Assembly (NCBI RefSeq): GCF_965227365.1
Contig: NZ_OZ245754.1
Span: forward strand, 62,001 to 126,000
From: Hwanghaeella sp965227365
GTDB taxonomy: Bacteria > Pseudomonadota > Alphaproteobacteria > UBA8366 > Aestuariispiraceae
Reading direction: 5' to 3'
DNA length: 64,000 bases
The position numbers were made by a program, and so were the translations under genes. Under the pieces are notes generated by a model. The model made no database searches. It was given only the letters and a program-made list of their open reading frames with translations, and was not told the DNA's origin. Below, piece by piece: positions 22,910 through 32,121 of the stretch (within the stretch, counting starts at the first letter, position 1; each line of letters begins with the position of its first letter).

Positions 22910-25786
22910 TCATTTGAAGAACCTTTGGTAGAGGTAACCGATTCCAACCAGGCTGAATCCCAGGCCCAGGAAGGAGACCACCCGGTAAAGGCCGTCCAGG
23001 TCCGCCATGTCGACGATGAACACTTTTGCGACCGTCAACAGGACGAGGCCCAGACCGACGCGGCGCAGTGTCCGCTTGTCTCGCAGAAGTCCGAGGACCA
23101 GCAAGGGGGCCGCGCAGAGCAGCCAGACGATGGAATAGGTGTAGAGTTCCGCATCCGTTGTCGGGCCGATATCCAGCCGCGTGCCGTGGAACAGATGGCG
23201 GATTTCCAGGTTGATCCACAAGAAGGTCAGGCCGGCGGTCGCGGCCGAAACCAAGCGTGCAAGTTTCCTTTCCCCGTTGCGATGGGCGAGCCAGGCCATG
23301 ACACCCGCGCAAAGCGCCGGGGCCAGATAAGCGATCAACAGAGTATTGAAGAAGAACGTCTCTCCGACAGGTTCGCCATTGAAGGGATTGAGCCACAGCA
23401 CCTGCAGCGCCGCCACGGTGAATGCGCCCAGGGTCAGCAGCAGGCGGGACGCCACATAATGGACGGGGCGGGGGCGGACGGCGTTGCGGTGGTACAGCGC
23501 AATGCCGGACATCAACCAACTCAGGCTATGCAGGCTGACTTCGGTCAGAGTCAGTCGGTTCGGCCAGGTCGTAACCGTACCGAAGAACTCCCGTATCTCC
23601 AGGTTGACCGTTGCGGTGGCAAGCGCGATGGCGCCGGATTCAAGCAGGCCGACCAGGAAGTCGTCCTTCTGTTTGCGGAACAGTCTGCCGGCCAGGGCTA
23701 GGGCCAGCGCGGGCAGGCCGTAGCTGTACAGTATCCAGACCGCGCCGCCTTGGGCTTCGGCCAGCGTAAAGGGGAACTGGTTCAGCATCACCAGCCGCGC
23801 CAGGATCACCGCCGTGACGATTGCCGAAGCGGGGCGCAGATAGGCGATCTCGAACCTGTCGTTCACCCAGGCAGCGGCCAGGATCATCAAGGACAGTGCG
23901 ATGGTCAGCCAGGACCCGTCCAATAGAATGGTCAGGGAGAGACCGATCGCGGACAAGGCCGCCAAGGCGTAGAGGCCGATGGCGCTTTCCATGAAGGCTT
24001 CCGTCCGACGATGGGCTATTCGGGCGATCACGCCGATCGCGGCACAAGAGATGGCCATGGCCAGGCCGGCCCACAGTGTGTCCGGCAGCAAGGACGACAG
24101 TTTTGCATAGGCGAGCATGAAGGCGGCCAGGGGGACGGTGGTTGATACGGCGGCCCACAGATCCCGGCGGCCTTGCCTGAACAGGCCGGCGAATCCGAGC
24201 CCGGCGAACCATACAGCGGCAATCGCGGCGGACAGGCCGAAGGCGCGGAACTCGGGGGAGAAGGGGACCTGCGCGAGTTCGGCCAGATTGCTGTTGTCGA
24301 ACAGACTCAATCCCAGATAACCGGATTGGTTCGGCACGATCCAGGTGAACAGGCCGGTCAGCGCGAGGCCGGCGCTGATCGGGACAAGACTGTCCAGGAC
24401 TCGGGCGCGGAAGGCAACGCCGCCAAGGATGGCGATGACGATCCCGGCATACAGAACCGCATCAGTCCCGTGCGACGTTCGCATCAGCATGAACAGCCCC
24501 ATACCGGCCAGAACCGCGGCGGCGATCGTTACCATGCGTTGGTTCGGCGAAAGGGCGCCGATGTCCAGAGGATGCGCGAGGTCACGGACGGGGCCGCCAA
24601 AACTGTCGCCGGATCTGACCAGCAAGGCCGCGGCGAAGACCGCCGGCATATGCAGGTAAAGCGGCAGCAGCGATTGATCCGCCGCGCCGGCGGTGATCCA
24701 CAGGAATTGCCATCCTGCGGTTCCCAGAAGCGTGACGGTCGCCAGCCACCACCAGTCCTTATACCGGATGATGGCGAAGGCGGCGCCGGCGATACAGGTC
24801 AGGTAGGCGAACAGAGCCCAGGCAGACGGGCTGTCCGTTTGCACCAGGGCGGGTATGGCAAGGCCGCCGAGCACGCCGAGGACGGCGACGAAGTGCCCAT
24901 GCAGCAGTGACAGACCAAGGGCGAGCGTGCAGATCCCGGCCATCGCGGCAAAGGCGAAGAGCGGCGACAACAGGCCGTAAAGGGCATAGCCGGCATAGAT
25001 GCTGCCGAAACCGATCGCCACCCCGGCGCCGGTCAGGGAGGCCGGAACGAAATCCCGCTTTGTGGCGCTCTTCCCGGGCTGGGCGGTTTTTTGCCGGACC
25101 CACTCGCCGCCGATTACCAGCGCAATACTGAGGGCCAGGCCGGCGGCGATGCGCATGGCCGGTGTCAGCAGGCCGTGATCGATGCTGTATTTGACCAGGA
25201 AAACCCCGCCCAGCGCGATGGTCAGACCGCCCAGCCAGACAAGCCATTTGGTCGCGAAGGTGTGCTCGCCTTCTGTTTCTCTCGACTCATTCGCGGCGGC
25301 GTCGTTGCGGCGGTTTCCATGCACCGTGTCGGCCCGGGCAGCAGCTGCGTGCGCGGCCTTTGCGGTTTCCGCCGCCCGGTTCTCCGATTGTCCGGCGGTT
25401 TCTTCGGGTTCGTCTTCCGGGGCGCGTTCGCTGATTTCGGCGGTCGCCTCGGGGGGGGATGCCGGTTCATCGATCGGCGCGAGTTTCGGTTCGAGTTTCG
25501 GCCCGGGTTCGGGCTTGGGTTCAGGTTTGGGTTCAAGCTTGGGTTCGGGTTCAGGTTTCGGCTCCGGTTCCGGCGGTGGGGCGGGTTCCGGCTGCGCCTC
25601 TGGCGATGGGGCCGCCTGGGGGGCAGTTTCCATTTGCCGTCGCGCCAGCGTTTGCAGGTCGCGACGCAGATCCGCGATCTCCCCTCGCAGTTTTCCGATA
25701 CGCGCATGCGCGCTGATCGCGATGATCGGCGAAGCCACAATGGAAAGCCCAACCGCCAACAGCAGCAAACCAAGATTGTCATACAT
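22910..25786 (-). CDS. DUF2339-family polytopic membrane protein
   Basis: A 958-residue inner-membrane protein. An N-terminal helix (residues 5-25) is followed by a coiled-coil-like stretch (IGKLRGEIADLRRDLQTLAR). A proline- and glutamate-rich linker follows at about residues 60-110, with PEPK-type repeats. From about residue 180 there are more than twenty hydrophobic segments, starting with KWLVWLGGLTIALGGVFLV, which is typical of DUF2339. The function of the family is unknown; transport or envelope roles have been suggested. Twin palindromes lie directly upstream of its ribosome site. Its length fits the usual 850-1000 residues of the family. Confidence 0.85.
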   Translation of the reverse strand: MYDNLGLLLLAVGLSIVASPIIAISAHARIGKLRGEIADLRRDLQTLARRQMETAPQAAPSPEAQPEPAPPPEPEPKPEPEPKLEPKPEPKPEPGPKLEPKLAPIDEPASPPEATAEISERAPEDEPEETAGQSENRAAETAKAAHAAAARADTVHGNRRNDAAANESRETEGEHTFATKWLVWLGGLTIALGGVFLVKYSIDHGLLTPAMRIAAGLALSIALVIGGEWVRQKTAQPGKSATKRDFVPASLTGAGVAIGFGSIYAGYALYGLLSPLFAFAAMAGICTLALGLSLLHGHFVAVLGVLGGLAIPALVQTDSPSAWALFAYLTCIAGAAFAIIRYKDWWWLATVTLLGTAGWQFLWITAGAADQSLLPLYLHMPAVFAAALLVRSGDSFGGPVRDLAHPLDIGALSPNQRMVTIAAAVLAGMGLFMLMRTSHGTDAVLYAGIVIAILGGVAFRARVLDSLVPISAGLALTGLFTWIVPNQSGYLGLSLFDNSNLAELAQVPFSPEFRAFGLSAAIAAVWFAGLGFAGLFRQGRRDLWAAVSTTVPLAAFMLAYAKLSSLLPDTLWAGLAMAISCAAIGVIARIAHRRTEAFMESAIGLYALAALSAIGLSLTILLDGSWLTIALSLMILAAAWVNDRFEIAYLRPASAIVTAVILARLVMLNQFPFTLAEAQGGAVWILYSYGLPALALALAGRLFRKQKDDFLVGLLESGAIALATATVNLEIREFFGTVTTWPNRLTLTEVSLHSLSWLMSGIALYHRNAVRPRPVHYVASRLLLTLGAFTVAALQVLWLNPFNGEPVGETFFFNTLLIAYLAPALCAGVMAWLAHRNGERKLARLVSAATAGLTFLWINLEIRHLFHGTRLDIGPTTDAELYTYSIVWLLCAAPLLVLGLLRDKRTLRRVGLGLVLLTVAKVFIVDMADLDGLYRVVSFLGLGFSLVGIGYLYQRFFK
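25482..25588 (-). repeat. Low-complexity PEPK-type coding repeat inside the DUF2339 gene
   Basis: The DNA consists of degenerate six-base units (plus strand GGTTCG, GGTTTG, GGTTCA and similar) that encode alternating Pro-Glu-Pro-Lys. The resulting stiff, charged linker probably spans a gap between the coiled coil and the membrane domain, as in TonB-like linkers. It lies wholly in frame. Confidence 0.8.
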
Positions 25787-25801
25787 GCCGCGTCCCCAAT
25801 T

Positions 25802-25849
25802 AAATGAACGATGTTCAATAAATAGAAATAAAATGAACGATGTTCAATA
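25802..25849. promoter_or_regulatory. Twin palindromic operator candidate upstream of the DUF2339 gene
   Basis: A 19-base sequence, AAATGAACGATGTTCAATA, occurs twice exactly, at 25802-25820 and 25831-25849. Each copy contains the palindrome TGAAC-GAT-GTTCA (25805-25817 and 25834-25846). The copies are 29 bases apart, close to three helical turns, and the block ends 15 bases before the DUF2339 start codon. The form resembles TetR-family operators. No TetR gene is visible in the window. The region is AT-rich compared with its surroundings, as a promoter would be. Confidence 0.65.
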
Positions 25850-25910
25850 TATAATTTGGCGAAACCGTGCGCCGATGGCCCAAACATCAGATACGACGGC
25901 GGTTTACGGC

Positions 25911-26438
25911 CTAATTTTCAGATAGATAGACCTTGGCGAGCTCGTGGTGATAATGCCGCCAATTCTCCTTGATGAAGCCGCGCTCCGCGTCGCGGACCTC
26001 GCGCACCGGCTTGGCGGGAACCCCGGCCCAAAGCTCGCCGGATTTCACCCTTTTGCCTGGGGAGATGACCGCGCCGGCGGCGACGACCGCGCCGGATTCC
26101 ACATGCGCGCCATCCAGCACCTTGGAGCCGATCCCCACCATGCAATCGTCTTCCAGTACGCAGCCGTGCAGCATGACGCCGTGGCCGACGGTGACGCGCT
26201 TGCCGACGATGGTCGGAAACTTGCCTTCGAACACGTGGATGACCGTGCCGTCCTGGATATTCGTATCCTCGCCGATCTCGATATAGTGGTCGTCGCCGCG
26301 CAGCACGCAGGAGAACCAGACGCTGCTGCGATCATGCAGTCGCACATCGCCGATCAGGGCGGCCGTCGGGGCGACGAAGACGTCCTTTCCGATGGTGGGG
26401 GAAACGCCCTTGAAGGGCATGATGACGGGCTTGGACAT
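25911..26438 (-). CDS. Gamma-class carbonic anhydrase / left-handed beta-helix protein
   Basis: The protein has 175 residues from the ATG at 26438, which has a GGAGG ribosome site. It is a hexapeptide-repeat beta-helix of the gamma-carbonic anhydrase family. The three likely metal histidines are in DGTVIHVFEG and in TVGHGVMLHGCVLEDD. The C-terminus, PGKRVKSGELWAGVPAKPVR, is also diagnostic. Such trimers hydrate carbon dioxide or act as acyl-carrier or metal-binding scaffolds, so catalytic activity is likely but not certain. An upstream in-frame extension overlaps the AsnC gene and is not supported. Confidence 0.87.
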   Translation of the reverse strand: MSKPVIMPFKGVSPTIGKDVFVAPTAALIGDVRLHDRSSVWFSCVLRGDDHYIEIGEDTNIQDGTVIHVFEGKFPTIVGKRVTVGHGVMLHGCVLEDDCMVGIGSKVLDGAHVESGAVVAAGAVISPGKRVKSGELWAGVPAKPVREVRDAERGFIKENWRHYHHELAKVYLSEN

Positions 26439-26544
26439 GGGGTCGCCTCCTGATGTGTCTTTGGTTGGCGGCAAGAGTTGCATCGGCGGCAAGGTGCTGC
26501 AAGCGGGCTGGTTGCGGGCGGCGGTGCGGTCTAATCTCATGGGC

Positions 26545-27006
26545 ATGAGCACGCTCGACGACATGGACCGGAAGATCCTCGCCATCCTGCAGAAGGAGGC
26601 GGATATCCCCATCGCGCAACTGGCCGAACGGGTCGGCATGTCGCAAAGCCCGTGTTGGCGGCGGGTCAAGAAATTGCGCGACGACGGGGTGATCGTGGGC
26701 CAGGTGGCGCTGGTCGATCCGAAACGCGCGGGTCTCAGCCTGACGGTCCTGGCCTCGGTCTCGCTCAACGATCATCATGACGACACGGTCGCCGCCTTTG
26801 AACGCGCGGTGGCGCTTTGGCCGGAAGTGCTGGAATGCCACGCGGTCACCGGCGACCGCGACTATCATCTGCGCATCGTCGCGGCGGATATGGAAGACTA
26901 CGAACGCTTCCTTTCCGGCCGATTGCTGAAGCTGAAGCAGGTCGCCTCGGTGAATTCGCGCTTCTCGCTGCGGCGCGTGAAATACGCCACCGCCCTGCCG
27001 CTCTGA
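26545..27006 (+). CDS. Lrp/AsnC-family transcriptional regulator
   Basis: The protein has 153 residues from the ATG at 26545; an ATG two codons earlier is also possible. The winged helix-turn-helix starts at LDDMDRKILAILQKEADIP, with AERVGMSQSPCWRRVKKL as the recognition part. The C-terminal RAM domain contains ECHAVTGDRDYHLRIVAADM, which binds amino acids in this family. It faces the indolepyruvate oxidoreductase gene with no gap between the stops. Control of aromatic amino-acid breakdown is a reasonable inference, since similar pairings of Lrp-type regulators and amino-acid catabolic genes are common. Confidence 0.88.
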   Translation: MSTLDDMDRKILAILQKEADIPIAQLAERVGMSQSPCWRRVKKLRDDGVIVGQVALVDPKRAGLSLTVLASVSLNDHHDDTVAAFERAVALWPEVLECHAVTGDRDYHLRIVAADMEDYERFLSGRLLKLKQVASVNSRFSLRRVKYATALPL

Positions 27007-30000
27007 CTATTCTGCGGCGTAGCGATAGGCGGTTTCCGGCGGGGTGCGATAGGCTTCTTCCAGCTTGTCCCATTGCGGCAGAACGGCTTCGAGCGCGCGG
27101 TGCTTCACCGGTCCGAAACCGCGGATTTCCATCGGCAGGGACAGCAGCGCCAGGGCGGTTTCCCGGTTCGCTTCGGTCAGGCTCCGAGTGATTTCATCGA
27201 TTGTATTCTCGAACCGCCGGATCAAGGCCCGTTCGGTCCGGCGTTCCGATGAATAGCCGAAGGGATCGGCCCAACTGCCGCGCAGGCCCTTGAACCGCGC
27301 CAGGACCTTCATGACCGGGCGAGCCCAGGGGCCGAAACGGTGCTTCCTGGGTTCCGCGCCGTCGGCGCCGGGGAGTGACAGAACCGGGGGCGCGAGGTGA
27401 TAGGCGATCTTGTAATCGCCCTCGAACTGCCGGGAGATCCGGGTCTCGAAATCGCTTTCCGTGAACAGTCGCGCGACCTCGTATTCATCCTTATAGGCCA
27501 TCAGCTTGAACAGCGACCGGGCGGCGGCTTCGGTCAATTCTTCTCGTCCGTTCAAGGCTTTCTCCCCGGCGCGCAGGGCGGCGATGCGGTCGGCGTAGCG
27601 TTTTGCATAAGCGGCGTCCTGATACCGGGTCAGGAAGTCGACCCGTCGGGCGATGATCTCATCCAGGTTTTCGGCGGGTTTGAAGCGGTCGGGCCCATCC
27701 GTTTCGGTGAGCAATTCCGCAACGGCTTCCGGTTCGGCGGCGAGCAGCCGGCCCCAGCCGAAAACGCGCTTGTTGGCGCTAACGGCGACGCCGTTCAGCT
27801 CGATGGCGCGGATCAGGGCGTCAAGGGAAACGGGAATTTCGCCCTGCTGCCAGGCATAGCCCAGCATCAGAATATTAGCGCCGATGGAATCGCCCATGAG
27901 GGTCAGGGCGGCCTTGGTCGCGTTCAGGCTGTCGACGCCGTCATGGCCCAAAACGTGATACAGGATATCCAGCATCACGTCCGGTTTCTGTATCGCTTTC
28001 GGGTCCTTCAGGAAGGCGGCGGTATGGATCGTCTGGCTATTGGCGATGACGCGCGAGCGACCCGGTTTGAGGGTCGCGACAGCCTCCGGCGCGGTGGCGA
28101 CGACGAGATCGCAGGCGAGCAGCAGATCGGCCTGTTCCGGTTCGATCCGCACCTGGTTCAATTTTTCGCCTTTTGCGCCGAGGCGGACATGACTCAACAC
28201 CGCGCCGCCCTTCTGCGCGAACCCCATGAAATCGAGCACGCTGGCCGCGCGTCCTTCGAGATGGGCCGCCATGGTGATCAGCGCGCCGACGGTGACGACG
28301 CCGGTGCCGCCGACGCCGGCGACCAGGATTTCCGCCGGTTTCCCATCCGTTTGCCGGTAGCGGGGATGCGGCAGCGCGGCGAGCCGGCCGGTGAATTCCG
28401 CCTCCGACAGATCCGCGCCGGAGCGGCGTTTCAATTGTCCGCCCTCGACCGTCACGAAACTGGGACAGAATCCGTTGAGGCAGGAAAAATCCTTGTTGCA
28501 GCTGGACTGGTCGATTTCTCGCTTGGTCCCGAATTCGGTTTCCAGCGGCGCGACGGACAGGCAGTTCGACTTCACGCCGCAATCGCCGCAGCCTTCGCAG
28601 ACCAGATCGTTGATGACGACGCGTTTCGGCGGGTCGGGAAACTCCCCCTTTTTCCGGCGGCGCCGTTTTCCCGTCGCGCAGGTCTGGTCGTAGATCAGCG
28701 CGGAAACGCCTTCGACCTCACGCAGATCGCGCTGAACAGCGTCGAGTTCGGCACGGTCATGCACGGGAACTTCCCGGAAACCGGCATACCGCGAAGGATC
28801 GTCGGTCACCAGCTCGATCCGTGTCACACCTTCGGCGCGCAATTGGTCGATGATCTGCGTCACGGTCAATGTCCCGTCCACCGGCTGGCCGCCGGTCATG
28901 GCCACCGCGTCGTTATAAAGGATCTTGTAGGTGATATTGGCCTTGGCGGCGACAGCCTGGCGGATCGCCATCAGACCGGAATGATAGTAGGTGCCGTCGC
29001 CCAAATTCTGGAAGACATGCTTCGTCCTGGTGAAAGGGGCGAGGCCGATCCAGTTCACGCCTTCGCCGCCCATCTGGGTCAGGCCGCTGGTCTTGCGGTC
29101 CATCCAGCTGGCCATGAAATGGCAGCCGATCCCGGCGAAGGCCTTGGACCCTTCCGGCACCTTGGTTGAGGTGTTGTGCGGACAGCCGGAACAAAAATAG
29201 GGCATGCGCTTGGCGGAGCCGCTGATGCCGGCCAGCGAGGCGGCTTCAGGTCCTTTCGGGGCGAGACCGGCGCGAACCAGGCGCGCGCCCGCCTGCAGGG
29301 AAGGGGCATTGGCATCCAGGAATTCGGCGAGTGACCGGGCGAGCCGCGCCGGACGCATTTCCCCGCAGCCGGGCAGGAAAGCCGCACCATCGGGCCGGGA
29401 CTTGCCCCAGAGGCGCGGGCGTCGGTCGGCCGGCGCGTTGTAGAACCGGTCCTTGATCTGGCCTTCGACGACGGGGCCCTTTTCCTCCACCACCAGCAGG
29501 TCGGAAAGACCGGTGCAGAATTCCTCCATCGCCACCGGTTCGATCGGGAAGGTCAGCCCGAGTTTCCGAATCCGGATTCCGGCCCGCCGCAAGGCGTGGT
29601 CGTCGAGGCCCAGCAGGCGCAGCGCCTCCATCAAATCGAGATGCGCTTTCCCCGCGGTTACAATGCCGAGCGTCGCGCCGGGGTTGTCGATGATGGCGCG
29701 GTCGATGGCGAAAACCTGCCGGTTCGCGCGGGCGAAGGCGGTGACCGCTTCGAGCTTGAATCGCAGCCTTTCTTCGATTGCGAGGCTCGGCAAATCGCCG
29801 TTCCGGTAGTGCAGCCCGCCGGGCGGCGGCGTGAAATCATCCGGCGTCACGAAATCTGGGAAGCTATCCGGCAGCGTGACCGAGGCACCGCTTTCGACCG
29901 TTTCGGAAATCGCCTTGAAGCCGATCCAGGCGCCGCTGAACCGGCTCAGGGCCCAACCGAAAAGGCCGAAGCCGAGATATTCCTCGACGCTGGCGGGGTT

Positions 30001-30558
30001 CAGCACCGGCATCGACCAGGCCATCAAGGCTTGATCGCTTTGATGCGGCATGGAGGAGGAGACGACGCCGTGATCATCCCCGCAGACAACCAGCACGCCG
30101 CCATGGGGAGAGGAGCCGAAGGCATTGCCGTGTTTCAGCGCGTCGCCCGAGCGGTCGACGCCCGGCCCCTTGCCGTACCAAAGACCGAAGACGCCGTCGA
30201 CGGTGGCCGACCCCTCGGTTTCCACCTGCTGGCTGCCGAGCACCGCTGTTGCGGCGAGATCCTCGTTGACCGCCGGCTGAAACCGGATGTTGAGCGGTTT
30301 CAAATGCTTTTCCGCCTGCCATAGAGCTTGGTCATACATGCCGAGCGGCGAGCCCCGATAGCCGGAAATGAACCCGGCGGTATTCAGCCCCCGCGCCTTG
30401 TCGGCCAGTGCCTGAAGCATCGGCAGGCGTACGAGCGCCTGCGTCCCGGTCAGGAATACCCGGCCTAACTGCCGCGCATATCGGTCGTCCAGGGAATAAT
30501 CGCTGTCGAGCGTAAGGCTGTCGTGAGCGGCCGAGAGGTCGGTCGAGGGAAGGCGCAC
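27007..30558 (-). CDS. Fused indolepyruvate ferredoxin oxidoreductase
   Basis: An 1183-residue single-chain form of indolepyruvate:acceptor oxidoreductase. It decarboxylates aryl-pyruvates from aromatic amino-acid transamination to acyl-CoA. The N-terminal pyrimidine-type domain contains FLTGTQALVRLPML and GFISGYRGSPLGMYDQ. The thiamine-diphosphate region is near GIGCHFMASWMDRKTSG at about residue 475. A cysteine set CEGCGDCGVKSNC at about residue 650 and a second at about 690 should hold iron-sulfur clusters. A gamma-type domain with VAGVGGTGVVTVGALI follows. The length matches the fused proteobacterial family (about 1150-1180 residues). An 18-base palindrome lies just upstream. Confidence 0.92.
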   Translation of the reverse strand: MRLPSTDLSAAHDSLTLDSDYSLDDRYARQLGRVFLTGTQALVRLPMLQALADKARGLNTAGFISGYRGSPLGMYDQALWQAEKHLKPLNIRFQPAVNEDLAATAVLGSQQVETEGSATVDGVFGLWYGKGPGVDRSGDALKHGNAFGSSPHGGVLVVCGDDHGVVSSSMPHQSDQALMAWSMPVLNPASVEEYLGFGLFGWALSRFSGAWIGFKAISETVESGASVTLPDSFPDFVTPDDFTPPPGGLHYRNGDLPSLAIEERLRFKLEAVTAFARANRQVFAIDRAIIDNPGATLGIVTAGKAHLDLMEALRLLGLDDHALRRAGIRIRKLGLTFPIEPVAMEEFCTGLSDLLVVEEKGPVVEGQIKDRFYNAPADRRPRLWGKSRPDGAAFLPGCGEMRPARLARSLAEFLDANAPSLQAGARLVRAGLAPKGPEAASLAGISGSAKRMPYFCSGCPHNTSTKVPEGSKAFAGIGCHFMASWMDRKTSGLTQMGGEGVNWIGLAPFTRTKHVFQNLGDGTYYHSGLMAIRQAVAAKANITYKILYNDAVAMTGGQPVDGTLTVTQIIDQLRAEGVTRIELVTDDPSRYAGFREVPVHDRAELDAVQRDLREVEGVSALIYDQTCATGKRRRRKKGEFPDPPKRVVINDLVCEGCGDCGVKSNCLSVAPLETEFGTKREIDQSSCNKDFSCLNGFCPSFVTVEGGQLKRRSGADLSEAEFTGRLAALPHPRYRQTDGKPAEILVAGVGGTGVVTVGALITMAAHLEGRAASVLDFMGFAQKGGAVLSHVRLGAKGEKLNQVRIEPEQADLLLACDLVVATAPEAVATLKPGRSRVIANSQTIHTAAFLKDPKAIQKPDVMLDILYHVLGHDGVDSLNATKAALTLMGDSIGANILMLGYAWQQGEIPVSLDALIRAIELNGVAVSANKRVFGWGRLLAAEPEAVAELLTETDGPDRFKPAENLDEIIARRVDFLTRYQDAAYAKRYADRIAALRAGEKALNGREELTEAAARSLFKLMAYKDEYEVARLFTESDFETRISRQFEGDYKIAYHLAPPVLSLPGADGAEPRKHRFGPWARPVMKVLARFKGLRGSWADPFGYSSERRTERALIRRFENTIDEITRSLTEANRETALALLSLPMEIRGFGPVKHRALEAVLPQWDKLEEAYRTPPETAYRYAAE

Positions 30559-30573
30559 GAAAATTCTCCCGAT

Positions 30574-30591
30574 ACACAGAAATATCTGTGT
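30574..30591. promoter_or_regulatory. 18-bp palindrome upstream of the indolepyruvate oxidoreductase gene
   Basis: ACACAGA, a four-base centre AATA and TCTGTGT form a perfect inverted repeat 15 bases before the start codon. The position suits a repressor operator. A regulator such as the nearby AsnC-family protein could bind here, but this is only positional inference. The rest of the gap up to the hydrolase gene at 30778 is AT-rich and includes a weaker repeat CTATT-TAAT-AATAG at 30672-30685. Confidence 0.45.
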
Positions 30592-30777
30592 GCAGGATAT
30601 GTCCCGAGGTTGGGAAAATTCTTACCTTTGTCGGTGTTCAGGATGCCGTTAAGGGAATAATCAACCGGATTCTATTTAATAATAGGGAAAAATTACCATT
30701 TGGCCGCCAGCTTGCCAAAGCGGCCCGCGGAATGTTTTCTCGCATGGGGATCGGACCAGGAACGGGATATTGAAGAT

Positions 30778-31932
30778 ATGCGTGCAAGCTGGATGAAGCG
30801 GGTCGGTATCGTATTGGCGGTCATCCTGGTTCTTGCTGGTGGTTTGGCGATTGCCGCCCAGGTGCTGGACCCGGTGAACACCCTGTACAAGCGGATGAAA
30901 GCATCCAGCCCCTATATGTTCGAGGAAATCGACCCGGCGCTGACCAAAACCGACCCAGCCGCGCTTCTGTCGATTCAGACCGCCGCCGATGTCGCCTCCG
31001 CCCGGGTTTCCCTTTTGGGGTGGATTTACGGAACCGTGCCGGCGGAACGGCGCAAGGCCCGGTTCTACGACCCCAGGTCCGGATGGTCCCACGGAGCGGA
31101 AATCCTGGACTGGAACGGGTTAAGATCGGTCAACCAGTTCTACATCAATCCGCGGCCGGACGTGATTTCCTATGGTTATCTGCTGAAACCGAAGCAGGAC
31201 GCGGAAGGTCCCGGGGCGGGGCGCGCGCTTATCTATCATAACGGTATGGCGTCCACCTTTACGGCGGCGCGCGACTGGCTTGAGCCGTTTCTGGAGGACG
31301 GTTGGACCATTCTTGCCTTCGACCAACTGGGCTATGGCGAGAATACGCGGGAGATCGATTGCGACAAACGGGCGGATGGAACAAAGGTGCCCGACGGCGA
31401 TGGCTGCATCGCCAACCTGCAACAGGAGCTTTCGCTGGTCGATGATCCCGTCGCGATCCATGTGGAACCCGTTCTGGCCGGGTTGGATCTGCTGCAAGTC
31501 CTTGGCTTCGATCAGGTCGACGCCTTGGGGTTCTCCGCCGGGGCGGCGACGGTGACAATGGCCGCGGCGGTCGACGAACGCTTGCGGCGGACGGTCGCCG
31601 CCGCCGGCATTCTGCCGCCCTATCTGCGCGAGGGGCAGGACAGGTTGTTCGGCATCGCCCGGGAACTCGCCGAGAACGGCCCGGTATCCTTCCTGGACCT
31701 TTTCGTCCTCGCAGGGGCAGGCGAAGGCCGCGCCTATCATCAATTGTTCAACCGCTATGATCGCTGCTGTTTCCGAAACGTTAAGGGAAAACATTATGAA
31801 GGTGCGGTGAAGAATACGCTGGCGGGCGCGGGAAGCGGCGGCGCCTTCACCGTCACGATCGATGAAAGCCATGCCCGACATGCTATTTCCGCGGCGGGTG
31901 TCCGAACGATCAAGGAACTCCTCGAAAACTGA
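30778..31932 (+). CDS. Membrane-anchored alpha/beta hydrolase
   Basis: The protein has 384 residues from the ATG at 30778; another ATG five codons later is also possible. A single hydrophobic segment, VGIVLAVILVLAGGLAIAA, near the N-terminus acts as a signal anchor, so the enzyme is likely periplasmic. The alpha/beta-hydrolase fold shows ALIYHNGMAST before the oxyanion region, TILAFDQLGYGENTR, and the nucleophile elbow GFSAGAA. Late histidine candidates occur in DESHARHAIS. The substrate is unknown. The start was chosen over the longer open frame because upstream codons lack family-like features. Confidence 0.72.
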   Translation: MRASWMKRVGIVLAVILVLAGGLAIAAQVLDPVNTLYKRMKASSPYMFEEIDPALTKTDPAALLSIQTAADVASARVSLLGWIYGTVPAERRKARFYDPRSGWSHGAEILDWNGLRSVNQFYINPRPDVISYGYLLKPKQDAEGPGAGRALIYHNGMASTFTAARDWLEPFLEDGWTILAFDQLGYGENTREIDCDKRADGTKVPDGDGCIANLQQELSLVDDPVAIHVEPVLAGLDLLQVLGFDQVDALGFSAGAATVTMAAAVDERLRRTVAAAGILPPYLREGQDRLFGIARELAENGPVSFLDLFVLAGAGEGRAYHQLFNRYDRCCFRNVKGKHYEGAVKNTLAGAGSGGAFTVTIDESHARHAISAAGVRTIKELLEN

Positions 31933-32003
31933 CCCGGTATTCGCTGTCGGTTAATAAATCGGTCGCGTTAACCATTTATATACTCAATTACCCTCATATG
32001 CGC

Positions 32004-32021
32004 CGAAATTCATAAATTTCG
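32004..32021. promoter_or_regulatory. Inverted repeat in the AT-rich leader before a chemoreceptor gene
   Basis: CGAAATT-CATA-AATTTCG is a perfect seven-base inverted repeat in the 189-base gap between the hydrolase and chemoreceptor genes. The gap is AT-rich and probably includes the chemoreceptor promoter. The repeat could be an operator or part of a weak terminator for the hydrolase. Confidence 0.35.
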
Positions 32022-32121
32022 TGGCGGCTGCGGTTTGTTCCGCGGCTCCGGTTTCGCGCATTCGTCCCCGTTTGCGGGGCGATGGCGGCGAAGCCGTTTC
32101 AACGTTCGGAGACAGTTCCTA

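Noticed and set aside
25482..25588. Short repeats that could suggest a CRISPR array
   Set aside because: The units are only about six bases, have no spacers, and encode an in-frame Pro-Glu-Lys linker.
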